Source of the DNA: Victivallales bacterium
GTDB taxonomy: Bacteria > Verrucomicrobiota > Lentisphaeria > Victivallales > GWF2-38-69
DNA length: 44,546 nucleotides
Direction of reading: 5' to 3'
Assembly: GCA_021733985.1 (NCBI GenBank)
Contig: JAIPJT010000020.1
Span: forward strand, 1 to 44,546
The notes beneath the pieces are model-generated. The model worked only from the letters and a program-made list of their open reading frames with translations. It did not search any database and was not told the DNA's origin. The translations under genes and the position numbers were made by a program. Below are positions 7,623 through 16,509 of this stretch, one piece after another (positions within the stretch are counted from its first letter, which is position 1; every line of letters starts with the position of its first letter).

Positions 7623-8810
7623 TTATTTAAACCAGTTTTGTGTTTTTAAACATATCTTTACAAGCATAAGCATTACCGGAACTTCAATTAAAACACCGAC
7701 AACTGTTGCCAGTGCCGCTCCGGAAGAGAGTCCGAACAGCATTACAGCAGTCGCAATAGCAACTTCAAAATGATTTGAAGCCCCTATCATTGCCGAGGGA
7801 GCAGCATTTTCATATTTAATTTTTAACAATTTTGCAAAGCCGTATCCCAATCCGAATATAAATACTGTCTGAATAAAAAGAGGTACGGCGATCCAAACTA
7901 TCGTTAACGGATTTTCCATAATTACATCTCCTTTAAAAGAGAACAGCAGAACCAAAGTAAGCAGAAGAGCAATTATTGTTATTGGTGTAAGAAAATGAAG
8001 GAACTTTTCCTCAAACCACTGCTTTCCCTTTGCGGTGATAATCCATTTTCTTGATAAATATCCGGCAATCAGCGGAAGAGCAACATATATTGAAATGGAA
8101 AGCAGCAACGCCTGCCATGGAACAGGCAGAACACCTACATCAAGAAGAAAACCGCCGATGACACCATAAAGGACAAGCATTGTCAGCGAATTTATTGCAA
8201 CCATAACGAGAGTGAGTCCATCATTTCCTTTAGCTAAATAGCTCCATACCAGAACCATTGCGGTGCATGGAGCCGAACCCAGAAGAATACAACCGGCTAA
8301 GTAGCTTCTCCATAGCGGAATTTGAAGCACTTTTATTCCTTCATGTACAACTACTGTGCCTGCTCCATAGCTGCTTCCGACCGGAAGATGCAGCCCGAAA
8401 GGAATTTTTACAAAATCCATGGCTTCAGCACCTATTATTCCTCTGAAAACAAAACCGAGAAAAAAAAGTGTTATAAAATACATAGTAAAAGGTTTTATAC
8501 ACCAGTTTACAATTAAAGTTAGAGTAATAGGCTTCACGCTTTTCCCGGCTTTTATAACTTCGCCGAAATCTATTTTCACCATAATCGGATACATCATTAA
8601 AAACAGGCAGATTGCTATCGGTATTGAAACTACCGGAGCACCATTGACATTAATGGTTATTTTATCAAGAGTCTTTGCCAGGTCAGGAGCAAGCTCGCCG
8701 AGAATAATTCCGCCGACAATGCATAATACTACCCATAAAGTTAAATATTTTTCAAAAATGCTGGACATTCTTCTGTGATCATCTGTCTTAAATGATTTTA
8801 TTTTTGCCAT
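7623..8810 (-). CDS. acr3: ACR3-family arsenite efflux pump
   Basis: An inner-membrane arsenite exporter of 395 residues with ten predicted helices. The essential cysteine of the family is C182 in [13 protein letters not shown]. The conserved glutamate is E376 in [10 protein letters not shown]. The [14 protein letters not shown] signature is also present. A stretch of about 35-45 residues between helices near 121-168 looks longer than in compact ACR3 proteins. The gene follows arsC by 16 nt and precedes the permease by 2 nt. It exports the As(III) made by ArsC. Confidence 0.96.
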   Translation of the reverse strand: MAKIKSFKTDDHRRMSSIFEKYLTLWVVLCIVGGIILGELAPDLAKTLDKITINVNGAPVVSIPIAICLFLMMYPIMVKIDFGEVIKAGKSVKPITLTLIVNWCIKPFTMYFITLFFLGFVFRGIIGAEAMDFVKIPFGLHLPVGSSYGAGTVVVHEGIKVLQIPLWRSYLAGCILLGSAPCTAMVLVWSYLAKGNDGLTLVMVAINSLTMLVLYGVIGGFLLDVGVLPVPWQALLLSISIYVALPLIAGYLSRKWIITAKGKQWFEEKFLHFLTPITIIALLLTLVLLFSFKGDVIMENPLTIVWIAVPLFIQTVFIFGLGYGFAKLLKIKYENAAPSAMIGASNHFEVAIATAVMLFGLSSGAALATVVGVLIEVPVMLMLVKICLKTQNWFK

Positions 8811-8826
8811 ACTACAACCCTTTCTT

Positions 8827-9288
8827 TCATAAGTTTTTAGGCAACTTTTCTCTGATTCCGTAATTCAGATTTTCTATAAATCTTTTTATTTGATCTCTAA
8901 CTTTTCTATAACAGTTCAATATCTCTTCTTCAGAATCGAATTGCAATGCAAGTTTTGGAGGGTCATCAAATCCTGCATATACTTTCTTTGCTTTTCCGAA
9001 AAACATCGGACAGTTTTCATCGGCATGGCCGCATACAGTAATTACATAATCAAAATTAATTTCTTTTAATTCATTTACATTTTTAGAATACTGTTCAGAA
9101 ATATCTATTCCGGCTTCCTGCATTACTTTGACTGCATAAGGATTAAGGCCATGAGTTTCAATGCCGGCAGAATAAGGTTCAATAATATCTCCTTTTAAAA
9201 ACCTGCACCAACCTTCAGCCATTTGGCTTCTGCAGGAGTTCCCTGTACACAAGAATAAAATTTTGATTTTATGCTTAACACGATTCAT
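8827..9288 (-). CDS. arsC: thioredoxin-coupled arsenate reductase
   Basis: Reduces arsenate to arsenite in the cytosol. It belongs to the low-molecular-weight phosphatase fold. The P-loop is C14-TGNSC-R20, and the two resolving cysteines are C86 and C93 in VCGHADENC. The spacing of the C14/C86/C93 triad equals that of the thioredoxin-linked plasmid pI258 enzyme. The 153 residues include a short C-terminal extension. The start overlaps the arsR stop by 4 nt (ATGA). The mini-thioredoxin in the same operon is a natural candidate reductant. Confidence 0.96.
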   Translation of the reverse strand: MNRVKHKIKILFLCTGNSCRSQMAEGWCRFLKGDIIEPYSAGIETHGLNPYAVKVMQEAGIDISEQYSKNVNELKEINFDYVITVCGHADENCPMFFGKAKKVYAGFDDPPKLALQFDSEEEILNCYRKVRDQIKRFIENLNYGIREKLPKNL

Positions 9289-9671
9289 TTTTCCGCCTTC
9301 TTATTCTTTGAACAGCAAATTCTTGAACATAATTTGTCAACATCTTCCCGAAGTACTTCCCGGAGTTTTTTCTGATCTGATAAAATTTGTTTGCTGTTTT
9401 CAAGTTCATTCCGAATAATTTTAAAAATCTTTGATGTAGGGAAATTCTGCTCTTCGAGATTAAGTCTGTAAAAAATCCATTTCCCGCTTTTTCTGCTGCT
9501 TACGAAACCGGCATGTTTTAAAATTGAAATGTGTTTTGATACAGTAGAAGGTGCTAAACCAAGCATTGCCGTTATTTGGCATACACACAATTCTTTATCA
9601 CTTAATGACAGCAGTATTCTTACTCTGGAAGTATCGGAAACAGCTTTCAGAATTTTGATCATTTTATCCAT
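9285..9671 (-). CDS. arsR: ArsR-family arsenic-responsive repressor
   Basis: A winged-helix repressor of 128 residues. It has the ArsR metalloid site E28-L-C29-V-C31 in the third helix, followed by the recognition region LAPSTVSKHISILKHAG. Three more cysteines near the C terminus (C115, C119, C120) could add a ligand or form a second site. Start codons at residues 1 and 4 are both possible; AAGG sits 9 nt before the first. It is the first gene of the operon. A perfect inverted repeat covers its promoter, so it most likely represses its own transcription and that of the genes downstream until As(III) binds. Confidence 0.95.
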   Translation of the reverse strand: MDKMIKILKAVSDTSRVRILLSLSDKELCVCQITAMLGLAPSTVSKHISILKHAGFVSSRKSGKWIFYRLNLEEQNFPTSKIFKIIRNELENSKQILSDQKKLREVLREDVDKLCSRICCSKNKKAEK

Positions 9672-9778
9672 TTTTATTTACCTTAAAAAATTATGTTTAG
9701 CAGGATTCAGGCTAAAACTAACTCGTAAACTCTTCTGTATTTATTTTATTTTTTATTTAATGTTTAACTTATTCCATT

Positions 9779-9808
9779 TTTATAATTCGTCAAATAGCGA
9801 ATTGTTAA
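9779..9808 (-). promoter_or_regulatory. arsR promoter with -35 and -10 boxes
   Basis: On the minus strand, TTAACA (9808-9803) and TATAAA (9784-9779) are separated by 18 nt. This resembles a sigma-70 promoter and would give a leader of about 100 nt before arsR. The spacer is filled by the operator palindrome. The assignment rests on sequence likeness alone. Confidence 0.55.
9784..9803. promoter_or_regulatory. candidate ArsR operator
   Basis: A perfect 6-bp inverted repeat AATTCG-N8-CGAATT lies between the -35 and -10 boxes, exactly where a bound ArsR dimer would block RNA polymerase. Its 20-bp span is typical for ArsR/SmtB operators. I saw no second copy upstream of hgcA. Confidence 0.55.
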
Positions 9809-9889
9809 ATTTTAAGTTTTTTCGAGTTTGATTATGCAGAAAACCAATACTAAACTTATACTTGTTTAATTTAACCCAAAATATGCATT

Positions 9890-10035
9890 GCACTGTATCT
9901 GCTCCCGCCGTCGCTCACCGAGCTATATGGGCGGACAGGTCGTTAACAGCAACTCAAGTACCGTCGCATGGCTGGTATGCAGTAGAGACTACTGCTGCAT
10001 TTTGTTGCCTTGCAGCTACAGGACACTGCGTAATT
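9890..10035. repeat. REP-like palindromic repeat, copy 2
   Basis: Shares ACGACCTGTCC (minus strand, 9943-9933) and TACTGCATACCAG (minus strand, 9984-9972) with copy 1 at 3961-4080, but in swapped order. The hairpin arms CCGCC/GGCGG are at about 9906-9934. It runs almost to the recQ start. Confidence 0.6.
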
Positions 10036-10091
10036 GATCCGGGTTTATTATGAAAATAGAGTTTTTAATAGAGCAGTTACAGGTGGGATAC

Positions 10092-12248
10092 ATGGTAAAC
10101 CGACCGGAAAAAATTCTGAAAAATACATTCGGTTATGAAGAATTTAGACCTTTACAGCGCGAGATAATAGAGAATATTCTTGATGGCAGGGATACTTTAG
10201 CGATATTGCCTACCGGAGGGGGAAAGTCATTATGTTATCAGATTCCTTCAATTATCTTAGAGGGTCTCACAGTAGTTGTTTCTCCGTTAATATCACTGAT
10301 GAAGGATCAAATAGAACAGTTAAACGAGTTTGGTATAAAGGCGGTTGTTTTAAACAGTTCAATATCGAGGGAGGAATACAGCAGTAATGTTAATGAAGTG
10401 AGGACACATAAAGCGAAACTTCTTTATGTAGCCCCTGAAACACTGCTTCAGGAGAGGACGACCGCATTATTAAAAGAAGTTAAAGTTTCGCTTATTACGG
10501 TTGATGAAGCCCACTGCATTTCCGAATGGGGTCATGAGTTTCGTCCCGAATACCGGCGGCTGCTTGAAATAAAAAACTATTTACCTGAAGCTGTATGGGC
10601 GGCTTTTACTGCTACAGCAACTCCGAGAGTTCAGGCTGACATAGAATATTCGCTTGGTTTTGGAGAAAAAAATGTTTTTATTGCCAGCTTTAACAGAAAA
10701 AATCTTTTTCTTGATGTGGTTACAAAGGTTACAGCACTGGAGCAAACACTGAATTTTGTTTCATCTTTTCCCAAACAGCCGGGAATAATATATTGTTTAA
10801 GCAGAAAGCAGGTTGATCTGTTATCAGAGCAGTTATCAGATGAAGGGTTTAAGGCTAAACCCTATCATGCCGGCCTCTCAGATGGGACCAGACAGAAAAA
10901 CCAGAGCCTTTTTATAAATGATGATATAGATATTATTGTGGCGACAATTGCCTTCGGCATGGGAATAAACAAACCCGATATACGATTTGTTCTTCACTAT
11001 GATTTACCAAAAAATCTCGAAAGTTATTATCAGCAGATAGGGCGGGCGGGAAGAGACGGGCTCCATTCCTACTGTAGGCTGCTTTTCAGTTACAGAGATT
11101 TAGCAAAAATAAGGTATTTTATAAACAAGATGAATAAACCGAAAGAGAAGCGGATCGCAGAAATTCATTTAGATGCGATGATAGATTTTGCTGAATCGCG
11201 GAGTTGCCGGCGAATACCGTTAATTAATTATTTTGGTGAAGAGTACAATGAAGAAAATTGCGGAATGTGTGATAACTGTACAGTCAAAATTGATCAGCAG
11301 AAAGACATTACAATACAGTCTCAGAAATTTATGTCATGTGTAGCACGGAGCAGACAGTCGTTCGGCTGCGGGCATATAATTGATATACTCAGAGGCTCTA
11401 AAGCGGAAAAAGTATTAAAACTACATCATGATGAACTGTCAACCTATAATATAGGAAAAGAGTTTAGTCGTGAAGAATGGATGATCGCCTCAAATGAATT
11501 AATAAAGCAGAATTATATAAACAGGGATGAAAACGGAGTTTTAAAACTGAATAAAAGTGCCTGGAAAGTTTTTAAAAATGAAGTAAAAGTTTACAGTTCA
11601 GAAATAAGAAAATCCCAAAAGGCAGAAGATGGACGGAAGGAAGCTGACTATGATACAGTACTTTATGAAAAGCTGCGGCAATTAAGAAAAGAACTCTCTG
11701 AAGAAAGAGAAGTTCCTCCCTTTGTTATTTTTTCAAACAAAACCCTGATGGATATTTGTAGAAAATATCCTCAGTCACTGAACTCTTTTTCCGGAATTTA
11801 CGGCATAGGCAGATTGAAGGCGGAAAAATATGCTTCATTTTTTCTTGAAGTTATTAAAAAATACTGTTCCACAAATGATATACCGGAAAATTTAAAGTCA
11901 AGCAATATAAAACCAAAGAGGAGCCCCTCAAAGGCAGAAGGCAATAAAACAGAAATTGCTGTTCTTGCTTTACGAAGGCTCAGGGACATTGACAGAGTGG
12001 CAGAGCATTTAAATGTTAAACAGGAAACTGTAATTGAGCATCTTTACAGATATGTAAGAAAAGGAAATTCAATTTCTAATGCTGAAGATCTTCTAAAGTA
12101 TATTGATTTGGATGAAGAAACCGTAAAAGCAATATTTTATTATTTTGAAGAGCTTGGCTGTTCATATTTAAAACCTGTATATCAGGAATTTGAAGGTGAA
12201 ATTTCTTATGATGATCTAAGAATTTTGAGAATTGTCTTTATGAGCTGA
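10092..12248 (+). CDS. recQ: RecQ DNA helicase
   Basis: A 3'-5' superfamily 2 helicase for recombination and replication repair. I chose the ATG at 10092 (718 residues) over the upstream one at 10050: AGGTGGG lies 4 nt before it, and the sequence then begins like other RecQ proteins. Walker A is TGGGKS (41-46), the DEAH box is at 138-141, and motif VI is QQIGRAGRDG. A zinc site with four cysteines (SCRR, then CGMCDNC), an RQC winged helix, an HRDC domain (about 535-605) and a C-terminal helix-turn-helix region follow. Its stop is 1 nt from the stop of the convergent lipase gene. Confidence 0.96.
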   Translation: MVNRPEKILKNTFGYEEFRPLQREIIENILDGRDTLAILPTGGGKSLCYQIPSIILEGLTVVVSPLISLMKDQIEQLNEFGIKAVVLNSSISREEYSSNVNEVRTHKAKLLYVAPETLLQERTTALLKEVKVSLITVDEAHCISEWGHEFRPEYRRLLEIKNYLPEAVWAAFTATATPRVQADIEYSLGFGEKNVFIASFNRKNLFLDVVTKVTALEQTLNFVSSFPKQPGIIYCLSRKQVDLLSEQLSDEGFKAKPYHAGLSDGTRQKNQSLFINDDIDIIVATIAFGMGINKPDIRFVLHYDLPKNLESYYQQIGRAGRDGLHSYCRLLFSYRDLAKIRYFINKMNKPKEKRIAEIHLDAMIDFAESRSCRRIPLINYFGEEYNEENCGMCDNCTVKIDQQKDITIQSQKFMSCVARSRQSFGCGHIIDILRGSKAEKVLKLHHDELSTYNIGKEFSREEWMIASNELIKQNYINRDENGVLKLNKSAWKVFKNEVKVYSSEIRKSQKAEDGRKEADYDTVLYEKLRQLRKELSEEREVPPFVIFSNKTLMDICRKYPQSLNSFSGIYGIGRLKAEKYASFFLEVIKKYCSTNDIPENLKSSNIKPKRSPSKAEGNKTEIAVLALRRLRDIDRVAEHLNVKQETVIEHLYRYVRKGNSISNAEDLLKYIDLDEETVKAIFYYFEELGCSYLKPVYQEFEGEISYDDLRILRIVFMS

Positions 12249-12249
12249 G

Positions 12250-13695
12250 TTACAATAAACTCTTTATGTATTTCATTCTCTGATAATATCTTTTGGAAGG
12301 CATATGAAGAAGATAGTAAATCAGATTATCAGAGAAGGTGTTACTTTCTGTAATTCCCATATGTGCCGCCTCTATTTGGACAACAGTTTGCCACTCTGCA
12401 GGTGATTCCAGGAATGGTGCCCAACCGGTAATTTCTCTTTTATCCATCAGCGCACTGGCTTTTAATACTTTTCCATCGCCGGCTTCGTATTTTGTAACTT
12501 TTACAAAGCCGTTTTTATCAATATCTAAACACCTTGAAGTTTCAACCGCATTGCCGATGAACAGATAGGTTGTAACCGGATTTTCAGACTCATGAGTATA
12601 GTCAACGAGAGATTTATGAAACTGTTCAGCTTTTTTCAGACATTTGTTAAGGTGGTCTAAAGCAGTTTTGTATCTTTTTATAGAACTGGAGATTTCCGGT
12701 AACAGCGATTTGATTATATGGGATTGTCGGGGGTTAGCAAAACCCCAGTTGAATTTTTCCCAGGTTTTGTAGTCGTAAATATTTATAAAAATATTAGGAT
12801 TTCCGCAGTATGAAATGCTTTCATCAGCAAAATACGGCATCATCTGATAGTATGAAGGAAATGTGCAGATAACTGACGGAGGGAAAACCGGTCCGCGATT
12901 TATAACTTTAAGGCCGTTTATAAGTTCTATTAGGGTATCAAAGTAACCTCCGTTCGGAGTACCTACCATAAATAATTTATCAATATATTTTTGCCCTTCC
13001 CATGTTAATTCAGGCTGAGAATAATCTTCAGGCAGAATCTGACTTCCATATCTCAGGTAGTATCTGGAGACAAGCCCTCCTAAAGAATGTGCTACTACAT
13101 CAAATTGAACGTCAAAGTTCTCAATTCCATACAGCTCTCTGTATTTCTGCTGAAGTAATTTTCTTTTTGCTAAAATAAAATAATGAAGCTTAGCTGCATT
13201 TTCGGAAATATCTCTACGCCAGTCATAAAAAAATTTGAATAAAGTAGGAAAATTTTTATCTTTGGGAAGCGGTTTATCTGCTTCGACATAACCGGCATTT
13301 ACAAGAGTACCCAACATTTTGTGGTAAGCACCTTTTTCTATATGCAGGCCTAATACTTTTATACTGTATTTTGTCAGCATATCGGATGCTTCGATATCAT
13401 CCTTAAGTTCAGAAAGAGGAACTTTTTCTTCCATGGGATGAGAAAGCAGTCTAAGCTGTTGATGTGAATATCCCTTCAGAAGATCAACGCTGTTAAAGTC
13501 CCCCCATATATTTATATCCTTTATTGTGTCATGAAGCTTTGCCCCGAGAAAACCGTGTATAACTATTACAGGGTTTTTAGCAAAACCCTCATATTTCATT
13601 GTTTTTTTTTCGATGTCACTGTAAAGAGCATGATTATACTGTCTGTTTGACTGATAAGAACCGCGGGAGGGATCATTTTGTTTGTAAAATATCAT
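12250..13695 (-). CDS. LCAT-like alpha/beta-hydrolase (lipase/acyltransferase)
   Basis: An alpha/beta-hydrolase of 481 residues resembling the lecithin:cholesterol acyltransferase family. Residues seen: the oxyanion strand VIVIHGFLGAKL (43-54), the nucleophile S204 in VAHSLGGLVSRYY, the MVGTPNGG loop, a probable acid D407 in AGDGKVLKAS and histidine H445 in AAHMGI. No signal peptide or membrane segment is visible, so a cytosolic or membrane-surface phospholipase or acyltransferase is likely. The substrate is unknown. It stands alone on the minus strand. Confidence 0.8.
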   Translation of the reverse strand: MIFYKQNDPSRGSYQSNRQYNHALYSDIEKKTMKYEGFAKNPVIVIHGFLGAKLHDTIKDINIWGDFNSVDLLKGYSHQQLRLLSHPMEEKVPLSELKDDIEASDMLTKYSIKVLGLHIEKGAYHKMLGTLVNAGYVEADKPLPKDKNFPTLFKFFYDWRRDISENAAKLHYFILAKRKLLQQKYRELYGIENFDVQFDVVAHSLGGLVSRYYLRYGSQILPEDYSQPELTWEGQKYIDKLFMVGTPNGGYFDTLIELINGLKVINRGPVFPPSVICTFPSYYQMMPYFADESISYCGNPNIFINIYDYKTWEKFNWGFANPRQSHIIKSLLPEISSSIKRYKTALDHLNKCLKKAEQFHKSLVDYTHESENPVTTYLFIGNAVETSRCLDIDKNGFVKVTKYEAGDGKVLKASALMDKREITGWAPFLESPAEWQTVVQIEAAHMGITESNTFSDNLIYYLLHMPSKRYYQRMKYIKSLL

Positions 13696-13826
13696 TCATT
13701 ATTCTTTGTTTGAAAAGTTAAAGTATAAAGCAAATAGATAAGTTATATCAACGATACTAAGTTTCAATCGAGCTTAATAGAATTGGAGAAAATTATGTTT
13801 TGTTTTGCCATATCTGCTAATTTACT

Positions 13827-14059
13827 TTATACCGATTCTTTATTATTTATATACCCTTCCGGATTAATATCTATATTTTTTTTGTCTGCCAGATAAGAAA
13901 TGAAGGCACTAAAAAAATCTTCAGATTTGAGCTTTATAAGGTGCGATTTTATACCTTTTCTGCTGAAATCATCGACACAATGCCGCTGCAATAAGCATCT
14001 TACCGCTGTCCGAAGTTGTCCCTGCAACCATTATTGCTTTTGCATGGGTTTTTTGTCAT
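13827..14059 (-). pseudogene. remnant of cobyric acid synthase (cobQ/cbiP)
   Basis: On the minus strand, one frame reads AKAIMVAGTTSDSGK then MLIAAALCR, a stop, FQQKRYKIAPYKAQ. This is the start of a cobyric acid synthase with its P-loop GTTSDSGK at 14022-13999. The in-frame stop is at 13971-13969. The candidate start ATG at 14059, preceded by AAAGG, is in another frame, so a frameshift is needed too. After KAQ (13927) the matching frame ends. Another frame then gives SEDFFSAFISYLADKKNI, which resembles the C-terminal helix of CobQ. The central 400 or so codons are missing. The N-terminal match is strong; the C-terminal match is tentative. Confidence 0.75.
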
Positions 14060-14176
14060 ATTACCTTTTAATTTCATTTTTGAAAATTCATTGGATTTTT
14101 TAAAACAGAGCATTAAAATAAATATATCTTAAACCACTTATTCTCTACAAATATAAAGCATAAACCAGTGAAAAAA

Positions 14177-14359
14177 ATGAAATATGAAGAACTAAAAACT
14201 AAAATTGATTCATATGTCAGGGAAAATTATCCCGATTTTTATAAGCATAGCGAATATAATGCTGCTATAACGCACTGGATGCATAATCCAAATATAAAAT
14301 ATCCATATATGACTAATGCAGTATTTCATTATTTGAGAAAGAAGTTCAGATTAGAATAA
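14177..14359 (+). CDS. small hypothetical protein
   Basis: Not recognised. It reads as 60 residues from the ATG at 14177; a GTG at 14168 would add three. It is charged at the start (KYEELKTKID) and rich in Tyr, His and Asn in the middle, and ends in the basic helix YLRKKFRLE. No cysteines or membrane segment are present. It lies 30 nt before the nuclease-helicase gene on the same strand, in the same low-GC stretch, so it may be its partner. There is no convincing ribosome site. It could be a spurious frame. Confidence 0.45.
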   Translation: MKYEELKTKIDSYVRENYPDFYKHSEYNAAITHWMHNPNIKYPYMTNAVFHYLRKKFRLE

Positions 14360-14389
14360 AAACAGCAACCCATTTTCCCAGGCACTATA

Positions 14390-16360
14390 ATGAGAAGAGC
14401 TTATTACAGCGATAGAATTAATAGTTTTTTGCATACAACTTCTAACGAAATTATCGGAAAACTTACTACCCAAAGCATTTTTCCGGTAGAAATAACACAA
14501 CGAAAAGCCTGGGAAGCAGAAATAGATATTTTAAAAAAGGTTTTAAAAGGAATTACTGGGAAAATTTATTTTGAATTTCTTATCCCGAGGATGGGTAAAC
14601 GAATTGATGTATTATTAATTATTGATTCTATACTTTTAATTTTAGAATTCAAGGTTGGAGAAAAATATTTTAGTTCATATGCTATAGATCAAGTCTATGA
14701 TTATGCTTTAGATTTAAAAAATTTCCATGAGCCCAGTCATAATTTAATAATTTTCCCTATTCTAATTGCGACAGAAACCCCAAAAGATTTTTCCTCAATT
14801 TGCTTTATTAAACATAATGATAAAGTAGCTCTTCCAATAAAAACAAGTCCAAAAAATCTTTCTAGTATAATAAATTGTTGCTTAAAACAGCAGGAAAAAA
14901 CGAATAAAAAAATAGTTTTTGATGAATGGGAAAATGGGAGATATTATCCTACTCCAACTATAGTGGAAGCTGCAACCGCTCTATATAATGGACATACAGT
15001 TTCTGAGATTAGTAGAAGTGATGCTGCAAACCTAACAATTACTTCTGAAACAATTTCAAGCATAATAAGAAAATCAAAATCAAATAATGAAAAATCTATA
15101 ATTTTTGTTACCGGAGTTCCAGGGGCAGGTAAAACTTTGATAGGGTTAAATATTGCTACAGAACATTCTGACAAAAATGAAGAACTTTATAGCGTTTTCT
15201 TATCCGGTAATGGTCCTCTTGTAAAAGTTCTATGTGAGGCATTGACAAGAGATAAACAAGAGAGAAACAAAAAAGAAGGAATAAACTCAAGGAAAACTGA
15301 TATAGCCAAAGAAGTGAAACAACGCATACAAAATGTTCATCATTTTAGAGATGAATATTTGCGTGATAGTAGACCACCTATAGAGCATGTTGCTTTGTTT
15401 GACGAAGCACAAAGAGCATGGAATATTGAACAAACTTCTTCTTTTATGAAGAGAAAAAAAGGAGAAATGGATTTTAATATTTCAGAACCTAATTTTTTGA
15501 TTTCTTGCATGGATAGACATAATGATTGGGCTACTGTTGTCTGTTTAGTTGGCGGCGGTCAGGAAATAAATACAGGGGAGGCTGGCATTTCTGAATGGTT
15601 ATCAGCAATACAAAACTCGTATCCCCATTGGAACGTTTATTTACCTCCTAGGCTCAAAGATAAGGAATATTCAGCTTTGGGAACCTTATATAAAATGAAA
15701 GACTGCAACGTTTCTTATCTGGAAAATTTGCATCTCGCAGTGTCAATACGTTCTTTTAGGGCAGAAAATGTATCGTTATTAATAAAACAAATTTTAGATT
15801 TTGATTTGAAAAGTGCACAAAGAACATATTTAAAATTAAAAAATAATTATCCTATTGTATTGACTCGAGATATAAATGTTGCAAAGGAATGGTTAAAAAA
15901 GAATGCCAGAGGCTCTGAACGTTATGGCATTATAGTATCTTCACAGGCTGAAAGGTTAAAACCTCATGCTATACACGTAAAAACTCCTATTGATCCAATT
16001 CATTGGTTTCTTAACGACAAGGAAGATGTTCGTTCTTCATTTTTTTTAGAAGATGTTGCAACAGAATTTCATATTCAAGGTTTAGAACTTGACTGGGCAT
16101 GTGTAACATGGGATGCAGATTTTAGATATAAGGATAATAATTGGGCGAATTGGTCTTTTAAAGGGAATAAATGGCAAAAAATAAACAAAGAAGAGCGTAA
16201 AATTTATCAAAAAAATGCATATAGGGTATTATTGACGAGAGCTAGGCAAGGAATGGTCATTGTTGTTCCAAAAGGAACTAAAGAAGACCATACAAGGAAG
16301 CCTGAATATTATGATCCAACTTTTAATTATTTGAAGCAAATTGGTTTCGAAGTTATCTAA
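14390..16360 (+). CDS. PD-(D/E)xK nuclease fused to DUF2075 (Schlafen-like) helicase
   Basis: A 656-residue fusion. The N-terminal 180 residues have the pattern of a PD-(D/E)xK nuclease: D73 after KRI, E86-F-K88 in LILEFKVG, and Q101 further on. A superfamily 1-type DUF2075 helicase domain follows. It has Walker A GVPGAGKT (242-249), Walker B LFDEAQ (D338-E339), the motif [10 protein letters not shown], and near the end [10 protein letters not shown]. Such nuclease-helicase fusions often act in phage or plasmid defence; this is inference. The region is visibly poorer in G+C than its neighbours and lies beside a decayed gene, which suggests transfer. The substrate is unknown. Confidence 0.82.
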   Translation: MRRAYYSDRINSFLHTTSNEIIGKLTTQSIFPVEITQRKAWEAEIDILKKVLKGITGKIYFEFLIPRMGKRIDVLLIIDSILLILEFKVGEKYFSSYAIDQVYDYALDLKNFHEPSHNLIIFPILIATETPKDFSSICFIKHNDKVALPIKTSPKNLSSIINCCLKQQEKTNKKIVFDEWENGRYYPTPTIVEAATALYNGHTVSEISRSDAANLTITSETISSIIRKSKSNNEKSIIFVTGVPGAGKTLIGLNIATEHSDKNEELYSVFLSGNGPLVKVLCEALTRDKQERNKKEGINSRKTDIAKEVKQRIQNVHHFRDEYLRDSRPPIEHVALFDEAQRAWNIEQTSSFMKRKKGEMDFNISEPNFLISCMDRHNDWATVVCLVGGGQEINTGEAGISEWLSAIQNSYPHWNVYLPPRLKDKEYSALGTLYKMKDCNVSYLENLHLAVSIRSFRAENVSLLIKQILDFDLKSAQRTYLKLKNNYPIVLTRDINVAKEWLKKNARGSERYGIIVSSQAERLKPHAIHVKTPIDPIHWFLNDKEDVRSSFFLEDVATEFHIQGLELDWACVTWDADFRYKDNNWANWSFKGNKWQKINKEERKIYQKNAYRVLLTRARQGMVIVVPKGTKEDHTRKPEYYDPTFNYLKQIGFEVI

Positions 16361-16509
16361 GCTATAAAAGTTAAGTTAACTAAATAGCTCTTCGAAACTA
16401 TTTTTTATCACGATAAAAACAGGGTTTTCATAAAGAAGGACTTAAATTTAAAAAATGTTTCAAGGTTCATGTTACAAAATTATTTCAATAAGATTGTGTT
16501 TCAGGAGGT

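Larger units (their letters stand above)
9672..10091. other. divergent intergenic region between arsR and recQ
   Basis: The 420-nt gap holds the arsR promoter and operator near 9779-9808 and, closer to recQ, a REP-like repeat (about 9890-10035). The stretch 9862-10053 can be read as an open frame on the plus strand, but it consists of repeat sequence and is not taken as a gene. No clear recQ promoter was identified. Confidence 0.6.

Noticed and set aside
9862-10053. Plus-strand open frame of 63 codons upstream of recQ
   Set aside because: It is made of REP-like palindromic sequence and has no ribosome site or recognisable domain.
13969-13971. TGA in the cobQ-like frame as a selenocysteine codon, given selD in the window
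   Set aside because: The gene also has a frameshift near its start and lacks its centre, and CobQ has no selenocysteine at this place. Decay explains it better.
13900-14103. Plus-strand open frame of 67 codons
   Set aside because: It runs antisense to the cobQ relic, whose protein similarity on the other strand is clear.
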